A program made the position numbers and the translations under genes. Below, piece by piece: positions 24,401 through 30,378 of a stretch of 30,378 bases of DNA. Every line of letters starts with the position of its first letter. The first letter of the stretch is position 1. This DNA is from Bacteroidales bacterium. GTDB lineage: Bacteria > Bacteroidota > Bacteroidia > Bacteroidales > UBA4181. Below the pieces are notes generated by a model. That model was not told the DNA's origin. It was given only the letters and a program-made list of their open reading frames with translations, and did not search any database. The DNA lies in NCBI GenBank assembly GCA_031264715.1, contig JAISDP010000267.1:1-30378 (forward strand), read 5' to 3'.

Positions 24401-24769
24401 TTCTTCTATCTCCCTGGCGTCTTCCTGTAACTCTACATTGACCACTGTCTGGTCGCCTATTGTAAACTCTTGGGTAGCATAGCCGATAAAAGAGTATTGC
24501 AATACCGTCGATTTGTCGGGAACAGTGATAGAATATTTACCGTCGAAATCCGAAACAGCGCCGGCAACAGTACCTTTCACTATAATATTTACGCCGGGTA
24601 TCGGGGCGCCGACGTTGTCGGTAACTGTACCGGTGATTTTGATTCCCTGTTGCCGGTACGTCATATCGGTCGCACCAAAAATGCTCCCAAATGAGAAGAG
24701 TAACACTGCTGTTACAGCACATACCTTTCTATATTTTCTTCGAAAGGCTTTCATTTTCTTTTGATCCAT
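21470..24769 (-). CDS. SusC/RagA-family TonB-dependent transporter
   Basis: A 1099-residue outer-membrane receptor. Domains: signal peptide (to about residue 33), carboxypeptidase-regulatory-like domain (about 43-115, ITGTVTDNVGAPIPGVNIIV), a TonB-box-like segment EEVVVIGYG (122-130), plug domain with GLNITMSDGKPSRGASINLRG and LILIDGVEAHGD, then the beta-barrel ending in an aromatic residue (INVTF). It imports the substrate bound by SusD using TonB energy. It is the first gene of a four-gene operon with SusD, a BACON lipoprotein and a lipoprotein phosphoesterase. Upstream are a good promoter match and a palindrome. There is no STN domain, anti-sigma or hybrid two-component gene nearby, so regulation is not by the usual trans-envelope route visible here. 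Confidence 0.96.
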   Translation of the reverse strand: MDQKKMKAFRRKYRKVCAVTAVLLFSFGSIFGATDMTYRQQGIKITGTVTDNVGAPIPGVNIIVKGTVAGAVSDFDGKYSITVPDKSTVLQYSFIGYATQEFTIGDQTVVNVELQEDAREIEEVVVIGYGTVKRRDLVGAVDQIGGRALAEKANMNISRSLQGMMPGLNITMSDGKPSRGASINLRGTGSIGSGGSALILIDGVEAHGDLTTVNPADIASISVLKDASSAAIYGAKGAFGVILVTTKAAEKGKPKVNYNGSVSMHRRIFEPERVTNGLEWTDGWYKSFMGQESNAPTSINNVFKYNDDWYNELVKRNSDPTFEKVRVNGSGEYEYFGNTDWLDVIYKDYNISTEHNLSVSGGNERARYYVSGRYFNQDGIYSAGNEDYTQYNFRAKGSIQLNKYITIDNNTDFLKRSIHQPMVMYDRQLITRQLEHQGYPMTLPRNPDGTWTEAAVYVGWAGFVEGTSYQHNNKLDLKNTTTLTFTPVEELIFKGDFSYYYNHSERDRVENMYDYYTGPTIKKTRNTFSSLEHWSYNNEYYSSNITANYIPKFSNDAHRLNILAGWNIEHKYTKNVQTYRRGLIYPQKPSFALMDGDYYTAGQTGSEWAYMGVLYRINYNFKDRYLVEVSGRYDGSSKFPSGQQWGFFPSASVAWRLSEEGFMDFSKSWLDNFKVRFSAGSLGNGNIDPFKYILLMPMSSKSTAIIGDGLQAYTYAPANIPLSLTWETSTTYDAGLDIDILKNRLTFVADYYRRNTTNMFTLGPDVPAVFGAASPAGNNADLKTTGWELSLQWRDQFNVAGKPFNYSVKGMVWDNRSWITKYYNINNNLGTGQTASYYKGMKIGEMWGYHVDGLFHDQNEINGHADQSAIRVSTTNILRPGDLKYADLNEDGKINNGSNTKDDPGDRKIIGNTTVRYSFGFNMSANWNGFGISAFIQGIGKRNWYPHTESAFFWGQYNRPYSYMLKMHTGDNVWSEENQNYDAYWPRYRAYLASSANRSMSTVNDRYLQNVAYVRLKNLQLDYSFSRKICDFLHVSDLRVYLAGDNLYTWSPLFKVTRNFDPELINAGDSDFRSTAGSDGDGYGYPMQATYTFGINVTF

Positions 24770-24858
24770 AACTAAACAAATTAAATATTAACACTTAACA
24801 TAACTAAAAACTAAAAATTATTCTAAAGAGCGGACGGATACTATTGATACCGCGTCTT

Positions 24859-24878
24859 TTTGATATATTTATATCAAA
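24859..24878. promoter_or_regulatory. Perfect dyad just downstream of the susC promoter
   Basis: TTTGATATA (24859-24867) and TATATCAAA (24870-24878) form a perfect nine-base dyad around two bases. It lies a few bases downstream of the start expected from the promoter match at 24889-24917 and 81 bases before the susC ATG. The position suits a repressor operator or a 5'-end stem-loop stabilising the transcript. Confidence 0.5.
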
Positions 24879-24888
24879 TAAAACGTTG

Positions 24889-24917
24889 CAAAACTATGTA
24901 AGACATATTAACTAAAC
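24889..24917 (-). promoter_or_regulatory. Candidate promoter of the Sus operon
   Basis: On the minus strand TAGTTTTG (24896-24889) matches TAnnTTTG exactly, with GTTT (24917-24914) 17 bases upstream as a -33 element. Transcription would begin near 24882, leaving a leader of about 110 bases before susC. It lies in the 175-base gap behind glpD, whose own stop is at 24945. Confidence 0.5.
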
Positions 24918-24944
24918 ATTAATTACCTATGAATATAATGTTAA

Positions 24945-26510
24945 TTACAATATATATCCATCTGCTATCTTATGGAATTTTTCCACTTGAACTTTCTCCC
25001 AATCCTTATCTTTCCCCATTTCCTGAGCCATGATACGGGCTACTTTCGGCGCCATTTCCTTCGAAGCGCGTGCATCTAAATACAGCGCCCTTACACGGCG
25101 TGCCAATACGTCATCCACAGTCACAGCCATTTCCTCGCGTACCGCCCAAACAACTTCGGCTGCCGTGAAATCGAAATCAGGATGCAATTTTTCGGCATAT
25201 TCCGGCTTTTCATTTTGCAGGGCCTGTATCCTGTCACCGTCGCTACCGTACACGTACCGCCAGTTGCTGCGGTCGGTAACAGGTTTGTAGCCATGTATCT
25301 TCAGTTCCCTGGTTACACACTTTTTTTCGGGCAAGCCGCATTTATGAATACCCAAATCCACGGCTTCCTGTGCCATCTGTCTGTAAGTAGTCCACTTGCC
25401 GCCTGTAATAGTAATTAGCCCCGAAGGAGCAATGATCAATTTATGACTGCGAGATATTTCTTTCGTTTTCTTTTCATCTGCATTTCGTTTAGGAGCGGCT
25501 AAAGGACGTAAGCCGGCAAAAACGCAAAGCACATCCGTACGTTGCGGCGGCCGCGTGAGGTACGCGGCGGATGTTTTCAGCACAAAATCTATTTCTTCTT
25601 CCAGGGGTTTCGGCTCCAGTACAAACTCCGTCACGGGCGTATCGGTAGTACCGAGGATAACACGGTTATGCCACGGGACGCCAAAAAGCACGCGTCCGTC
25701 GCTGGTTTTCGGGATCATGATGGCATCGTCCCCGCCAAGGAACGAGCGGTCGACTACCAGGTGTATTCCCTGGCTGGGGCGCACCAGCGGAACTTCCTCA
25801 TTGTTGTCCATCCGGATCACTTCATCGACAAAGATACCTGTGGCATTGACGATGCATCTTCCTTTCAAATCAAAACTTTCGCCATCCAGTTCATCGCGAA
25901 CAGTAACGCCTGAAACCTTTCCATTATCTTTCAGCAGGCCGGTTACTTTTGCATAATTTACCATCACAGCGCCTTTTTCGGTTGCCGTTTGCATCAGGTT
26001 GACAGCTAAGCGTGAATCGTCGAATTGTCCATCGTGGTAAACCACGCCGCCACGCAACCCTTTTTGGTTAATTTGCGGTACGGCTTTGATCACTTTGGTT
26101 TTACTCATCGGGAGCGAACGGCCCAGGCCGAGTTTGCCGGCTAACCAGTCGTACATAGTCAATCCAATGGTGTAAAAGGGTTTTTCCCACCACGAATAAT
26201 TGGCGATAATAAAACGCTGGTCTTTCACCAGATGCGGCGCATTGCGGCGGAGATGGCCCCGTTCACGCAAGGCTTCGCGTACCAGCGCCACATCGCCTTT
26301 TTGCAGGTAACGCACCCCGCCATGTACCAGCTTGGTGCTCCGGCTCGATGTTGCTTTTGCAAAATCCGACTGTTCTATCAGAACTGTTTTAAATCCCCTG
26401 CCGGCAGCATCCACTGCGATCCCCAGTCCGGTTGCCCCGCCGCCAATCACAACGAAATCCCACAGATTACTGTCTGTTTTCAGAAGATTGATGTTATTAT
26501 CACGCATCAT
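24945..26510 (-). CDS. glpD: FAD-dependent glycerol-3-phosphate dehydrogenase
   Basis: A 521-residue flavoprotein oxidising sn-glycerol-3-phosphate to dihydroxyacetone phosphate and passing electrons to the quinone pool at the inner membrane. Seen: FAD site FVVIGGGATGLGIAVDAAGRG (19-39), the GlpD/GlpA signature TSSRSTKLVHGGVRYLQKGD (from about residue 53), VVYHDGQFDDSRL, the substrate-site segment LFGVPWHNRVILGTTDTP, VFAGLRPL, and a C-terminal DAO_C domain containing VRALYLDARA. Length agrees with aerobic-type GlpD. The start may be Met1 or Met2. It stands alone between xrtN and the Sus operon. It complements the G1P dehydrogenase, giving routes to DHAP from both glycerol-phosphate stereoisomers. 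Confidence 0.95.
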   Translation of the reverse strand: MMRDNNINLLKTDSNLWDFVVIGGGATGLGIAVDAAGRGFKTVLIEQSDFAKATSSRSTKLVHGGVRYLQKGDVALVREALRERGHLRRNAPHLVKDQRFIIANYSWWEKPFYTIGLTMYDWLAGKLGLGRSLPMSKTKVIKAVPQINQKGLRGGVVYHDGQFDDSRLAVNLMQTATEKGAVMVNYAKVTGLLKDNGKVSGVTVRDELDGESFDLKGRCIVNATGIFVDEVIRMDNNEEVPLVRPSQGIHLVVDRSFLGGDDAIMIPKTSDGRVLFGVPWHNRVILGTTDTPVTEFVLEPKPLEEEIDFVLKTSAAYLTRPPQRTDVLCVFAGLRPLAAPKRNADEKKTKEISRSHKLIIAPSGLITITGGKWTTYRQMAQEAVDLGIHKCGLPEKKCVTRELKIHGYKPVTDRSNWRYVYGSDGDRIQALQNEKPEYAEKLHPDFDFTAAEVVWAVREEMAVTVDDVLARRVRALYLDARASKEMAPKVARIMAQEMGKDKDWEKVQVEKFHKIADGYIL

Positions 26511-26690
26511 TTATACGAAATTGTTTTCAAATGCATCCACAATAATTTTTTACAAAGAAAAAAACTATTTGAAATAAAAACAAAATATTCCGAAAGTTTT
26601 TATAAAATAAAATCACAATGATGATGACTTCATCTATAAATAAACATATCAATATAATATTTATATATCACATAATGAGATGAATAAACA

Positions 26691-26720
26691 TTGTGTCAGA
26701 TATGTTTGCTGTCTGACAAT
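26691..26720 (-). terminator. Stem-loop over the xrtN stop codon
   Basis: TGTCAGA (26694-26700) and TCTGACA (26712-26718) pair across 11 bases, extended by CATTG/CAATG with a two-base bulge. On the minus strand it is followed by TTTATTC rather than a full U tract. It spans the end of xrtN and may stop transcription before glpD. No clear TAnnTTTG promoter for glpD was found in 26511-26690; this 180-base interval is AT-rich and otherwise featureless. Confidence 0.35.
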
Positions 26721-28186
26721 GCCTGTGTTATGTATTCGATCTCAGAGTTTATATCAAAAAAACATATGTCCAGCATTTTTGTAATTTCCCCCTCCAATAC
26801 TTTTTGACTGGCTGCGGTCACGTTAAGCAACGAATAAGCCGGTGCGCCTGTGAGCATATCCCAACGCCACCTGAGCTGGCTATTGGTAGCCGACAGGCCA
26901 TTGCTATACCACCACGCGGTATAAAGCGTGTCCTCGCCCCTTTGCAGGACACCGGTATATATGGTCATCCCGTCCGATATGGTTTCCTGCACCTGTGATA
27001 TCCGATAACCGCTTCCGCTCCAGCAGGTCATTGGATTATGTTCCGTGTCGCAGAACCAGCGGATTTGTTTGATATAAACCAGCGATGTATCGCTTTCGAG
27101 CCTGATAATACCCTTGGAATGAGCGGTTATCGTGTATTCATGCATGGTGGATGATGGCGACGGTATTATATTTTCCGATTTTTTTTCCATTACCTGCAAG
27201 GCGACTACCCACAACAGTACGCAGCAAGCCAATTGGGTAAAACATCTGCACGCTCCCTTTATTGTGGAAACGGTTGAGTTGTTAAGGGTTTCTAAAAAGC
27301 TGGTTCCGGATTGAAAATTTTGCTGTGGGTTTAAGTATTGAGGAATCCTTTCGAGGGAGACAGGTTTTATTAAAAAACGGCACACTAACCATGCCGGTAG
27401 CACCACCTGCACCAACAGGCAGATAATCCCAATTGCATCATGCATCACCGTACCGGGAAAGATTTGGAAAATCACCAATAGTATCATGCGTACCAGGTTT
27501 GAGAAAATATTCAATGTCAGGATCAATGTTAAATATGCCAATATCGTCCATATGGGCATTTCCCTGTTGCATTTTTTCTGATAAAACCCGAATAGCAGAA
27601 TACCGATAATGAGAGATGAAATCAGCATGTTCAAGCCCATACAGGCCGGATCGACGGTAAAATCCGCACCCTCGTATATGAACGTATTCCCGGCCACTTC
27701 CACAGGGATGCCTGCCGCATGATAAATATCCCCGCATACCGATGCAAGCCGCAACCTGATGGGAAAACTGAATGTATTGACAAGGTAGGCTGCCAAAGGC
27801 ATGGTAAGTATGACCACAACAATGGTCAAAAGATTAACCTTTCCGAAATGACTTTCTATAAGGTAGAGCAGGATGGCCACCAGCGCAAAATATACCAGCG
27901 TACTTACCGGTGCGTAGAATGATAATACCATCAGCAATAGCGCCACGACAGCGAAGCGGCAGGAACCCCTTTTGTACGGGTGGATACGCAGCACAAAAGG
28001 AATCGCAAGCATACCCAACATCAAATTGAATAATTGTTGCGACAGAAATTCGCGCAGACAGATAACCGCCGTTAAAAACAGGGAGAGGACGCAGGCGATA
28101 AAAACGACCTGCCCGGAATGTTTCCTTAAAATATCCCGCATATCATTCATGACAAGGATAATACTTGTAAAGATATGAAACCGCAT
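26696..28186 (-). CDS. xrtN: Exosortase of the XrtN type
   Basis: A 496-residue multi-pass membrane protease/transpeptidase of the exosortase family. About eight hydrophobic segments occupy residues 25-275. The catalytic triad is visible: Cys182 in DPACMGLNML, Arg233 in SNLVRMILL, His249 in VMHDAIGI. After a linker and another hydrophobic segment (about 316-332), a soluble C-terminal domain (about 340-496) with WWYSNG resembles the EpsI-like extension found fused to some exosortases. A start at Met13 (28150, MNDMRDILRKH) would give a more typical charged N-terminus and is a real alternative. Its partner, ending in a PEP-type signal, lies 36 bases upstream, and such one-enzyme-one-target pairing is the known layout for XrtN. 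It should cleave the target at the PEP motif. Confidence 0.88.
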   Translation of the reverse strand: MRFHIFTSIILVMNDMRDILRKHSGQVVFIACVLSLFLTAVICLREFLSQQLFNLMLGMLAIPFVLRIHPYKRGSCRFAVVALLLMVLSFYAPVSTLVYFALVAILLYLIESHFGKVNLLTIVVVILTMPLAAYLVNTFSFPIRLRLASVCGDIYHAAGIPVEVAGNTFIYEGADFTVDPACMGLNMLISSLIIGILLFGFYQKKCNREMPIWTILAYLTLILTLNIFSNLVRMILLVIFQIFPGTVMHDAIGIICLLVQVVLPAWLVCRFLIKPVSLERIPQYLNPQQNFQSGTSFLETLNNSTVSTIKGACRCFTQLACCVLLWVVALQVMEKKSENIIPSPSSTMHEYTITAHSKGIIRLESDTSLVYIKQIRWFCDTEHNPMTCWSGSGYRISQVQETISDGMTIYTGVLQRGEDTLYTAWWYSNGLSATNSQLRWRWDMLTGAPAYSLLNVTAASQKVLEGEITKMLDICFFDINSEIEYITQALSDSKHI

Positions 28187-28222
28187 GGTGAATTATTCAT
28201 ATGAAAAAGGTGAAGAGCGAGG

Positions 28223-30361
28223 CTAAATAACAGACTTGATTCGCCTGCGGAAATACAGGCATACGGCTACCATGCCGGTTATCATTATTAAAGCCCATTC
28301 ATGCGGTTCGGGTACAGCGCCATTCGAACTTTTGGATGCATTTTTCAGGCTGTTTTCAGTATCCTTGATATCAAACCGGTCATAATCCCTTTGTGTTTCA
28401 AGCACCACAAGGCTCGACACGGGTGATACCACATAAGCCTGCCGCGCCTCGGCCACCATGCCGTCAGTCAGCGGCGAAGCGGTATTCCAGCTTCCGGCAT
28501 ATTGCAACATGATGTGGTTGTATGCAAACAGACGCATCAGGTGATCGGGCGCTACCGCTTGCTCCTGGCTTTTGCGTTTGATGATGTTGATACCGGCATC
28601 ATGTACTGCCACACAACTGTCGGTTTCGAACGATGTTTGCAGAAATACCGATTGATCTATCATCTTTTTCAATCCGGCCATGTCGCCCCGCTGGTAGTTC
28701 AGCAAGCGGTATTCGCGGAGAGTCTTCAGGTAAGGCGGCAGTTCATCGCCCAGGTTGTAGAAATAAACAGCCCGGTCAGGGCGGGCGCTTTCCTTGAGCG
28801 CCTTGAAGAACCGTGAATCCTTCAAATCTGCGATATTAGGCGACGTTGGTGTGTTTTTGCCTACCAGCAAGCTTCTGGCGGGCTGCTCCACCAAATGAAC
28901 GGGGAATAGCGAAAATTGCTGTTTGCTTAAACGGTCATACAGCATGTTCTTGTTTTCGGACTGCACTGTTTTCATTTCCTGCCCGTCGAAAACACGTACT
29001 TTCCTGTTACCGGCAGCCTCCAGCACAGCATTGAACTCGCTTTTGGTCCACGAACCGTTCACATCCAAGTATATTTCCTCGAATTCGACCGGAACTTCCT
29101 GTGGATTCAGCTCTTGCAAGGAATAGCAATAGCCGTCGAAACAAAAAGGCTGACCGGACAGTCCCGGATCTTTCATCGTGATGGCCCAATGGTTGTTATA
29201 CCTGGTTTTCTTCTTAGACGTCAGTTCCAAATCCTCTTTCGTAAAGAACGAGGGGTAATTCAATCCCTCGGGCGCCTGCATGAATTGCACATTTAGGATT
29301 TCCTTGGCTTTGGTATGATCGGTTCCCTCGAAATACACAGGTTCGTACACCAATTGAGTTCCACGCTTGTGCAACGGCGAACTAATACCGATCCTGAATG
29401 TCCGTTCCTCTTTTTCCGTAACCGGAAAAACGCGCACGGTTACAGTTGATCCTTCCTGCCAGTGTACCAGCGACGGGTCGCGGCTCTCAATACCGACTAT
29501 GGTGCGGTAAGCAGAATCCGCCTTGTCCCTGGCAGTCAATATGCCTTTTTCTTCCTGCCCGTTGACCCACAGCGAAAGCGAGGTAACTACCGATCCTTCG
29601 GGCAGATGGAAGGTGTACACTGCCTCGCCGCCTCGCCAACTATACTCCGTATTGCACAGCATAATTACCTGTTCGGTATATGATGTGCGGTATTGCGGCC
29701 ATATCAGCACAGTAGAATTCACATAAGTGGTTTTGATCCCCTTGTCGCTCCATAACCGTTCGGTTGCCTGGTGGCGGCAGTCGTAGATGCTTTCGAGTAT
29801 ATGAATTTTCTCATCATCACTCAGGCTTGGTTTCCCGGCAATAAGACAAGCGATAACGACAAAGGGATCGTGTATTTTGCGGTCGGTAAACCGTGCCGGA
29901 AACCGGTCGAAATTCCACAAGGCGAAATCGGGCATTACATAGACAAGCCCCACTTTCAGCGCCTTGTTGGTGATGCTGTTCTTAGGCAGGCGTTGCGATA
30001 CCCTTACCCAGCCGGGCAATGTGGTATTGTCCTCTACGAACGACTCGCGATAGGTGTCATCGATTGTGTTCACCACGCCTGCCCAGCGAACCGTAAAAAC
30101 TGCTGCCAGCGCCAGCGTCAATCCGGCGCCTGCTGCCAGCGCCCGGATTGTTTTGCGGTTATCGCTGCTATATCTGATAAGCCATGCAACAAGGAAAATA
30201 AGGAAAAGCAACGGGACAAAACTGTGAAGCGAGAGACCCAGCACCCAGAACAATACCCCACTGAACGGATACATGGGAGCCAGGTAAACGGAAAGATACA
30301 GGAATATTACCATACCTGCGCCTATCACGGCCATTGTCAAGTAACGAAGATAATGCGGCAT
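28223..30361 (-). CDS. XrtN-system VIT-domain protein with PEP-type sorting signal
   Basis: A 712-residue membrane protein. Hydrophobic segments lie at about 8-30, 32-62 and 75-95. A vault/inter-alpha-trypsin (VIT) domain occupies about 235-335 (AVYTFHLPEGSVVTSLSLWV, RDKADSAYRTIVGIESRDPSL, RVFPVTEKEERTFRIGI). The rest is a less clear alpha/beta region. The C-terminus is a sorting signal: PEP (684-686), a hydrophobic helix, then FRRRIKSVI. This tripartite tail is what exosortases recognise, and xrtN follows 36 bases later. After processing the protein would be anchored or passed on in the envelope. Its function is unknown. Upstream sequence is cut by the window, so promoter and possible further operon members are not visible. 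Confidence 0.88.
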   Translation of the reverse strand: MPHYLRYLTMAVIGAGMVIFLYLSVYLAPMYPFSGVLFWVLGLSLHSFVPLLFLIFLVAWLIRYSSDNRKTIRALAAGAGLTLALAAVFTVRWAGVVNTIDDTYRESFVEDNTTLPGWVRVSQRLPKNSITNKALKVGLVYVMPDFALWNFDRFPARFTDRKIHDPFVVIACLIAGKPSLSDDEKIHILESIYDCRHQATERLWSDKGIKTTYVNSTVLIWPQYRTSYTEQVIMLCNTEYSWRGGEAVYTFHLPEGSVVTSLSLWVNGQEEKGILTARDKADSAYRTIVGIESRDPSLVHWQEGSTVTVRVFPVTEKEERTFRIGISSPLHKRGTQLVYEPVYFEGTDHTKAKEILNVQFMQAPEGLNYPSFFTKEDLELTSKKKTRYNNHWAITMKDPGLSGQPFCFDGYCYSLQELNPQEVPVEFEEIYLDVNGSWTKSEFNAVLEAAGNRKVRVFDGQEMKTVQSENKNMLYDRLSKQQFSLFPVHLVEQPARSLLVGKNTPTSPNIADLKDSRFFKALKESARPDRAVYFYNLGDELPPYLKTLREYRLLNYQRGDMAGLKKMIDQSVFLQTSFETDSCVAVHDAGINIIKRKSQEQAVAPDHLMRLFAYNHIMLQYAGSWNTASPLTDGMVAEARQAYVVSPVSSLVVLETQRDYDRFDIKDTENSLKNASKSSNGAVPEPHEWALIMITGMVAVCLYFRRRIKSVI

Positions 30362-30378
30362 GTTGCGAAAATACGCCA

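Noticed and set aside
26641..26670. Second copy of the susC dyad upstream of glpD
   Set aside because: The TATATCA fragments there do not form a matching inverted repeat; similarity is due to AT-richness.
26511..26690. Promoter for glpD
   Set aside because: The interval is AT-rich and contains near-matches such as TGCATTTG, but no exact TAnnTTTG with a -33 element.

Overview
The window looks like a Bacteroidota chromosome, most likely order Bacteroidales. The evidence is a SusC/SusD pair with Bacteroidetes-style lipoprotein signals, a BACON-domain lipoprotein, candidate promoters of the TAnnTTTG type, and an exosortase of the XrtN kind next to its VIT-domain target. Every convincing gene lies on the minus strand, so transcription runs from the right end to the left. 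No rRNA, tRNA, CRISPR array or intact mobile element was seen.

Reading in the direction of transcription (right to left): (1) 30361-26696 holds a VIT-domain membrane protein ending in a PEP-type sorting signal, followed by its presumed exosortase XrtN. (2) 26510-24945 is glycerol-3-phosphate dehydrogenase, glpD. (3) 24769-15908 is a SusC-SusD-surface lipoprotein-phosphoesterase operon with a candidate promoter plus dyad in front. It has a very stable internal hairpin before its last gene and a terminator-like hairpin at its end. (4) 15806-12183 is an ACS-type MFS carrier, a secondary FAD-dependent oxidoreductase and a secreted endonuclease/exonuclease/phosphatase (EEP) family enzyme. (5) 12076-10835 is an RbtT/DalT-like polyol permease, followed by a 120-bp cluster of small hairpins. 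(6) 10688-5049 is a tight five-gene cluster: secreted glycerophosphodiesterase, secreted metallophosphoesterase, sn-glycerol-1-phosphate dehydrogenase, a glycerol-phosphate-type (OPA) antiporter and a NagD-like phosphatase. (7) 4930-2917 is a 2-kb array of about 95 tandem 21-bp units that can fold into hairpins, abutting a relic of an EEP gene. (8) 2670-319 is glpT and a secreted HAD phosphatase. (9) The left end holds an IS110-like transposase remnant, a terminator-like hairpin, a dyad overlapping a promoter-like box, and perhaps the first codons of a further gene.

Functionally, most genes converge on glycerol phosphates: release from diesters outside the cytoplasm (GDPD, two calcineurin-like phosphoesterases, EEP enzyme), entry (SusCD across the outer membrane; GlpT, a second OPA carrier and a polyol permease across the inner membrane), and oxidation to dihydroxyacetone phosphate of both stereoisomers (G1P dehydrogenase and GlpD), or dephosphorylation (NagD-like and HAD enzymes). 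My leading inference is a scavenging region for glycerol-phosphate polymers or phospholipid head groups, with teichoic acids or phosphatidylglycerol as attractive substrates. The most unusual sequence object is the 21-bp array. It has three sub-families that differ in stem and loop but share the period, and its paired arms change together.
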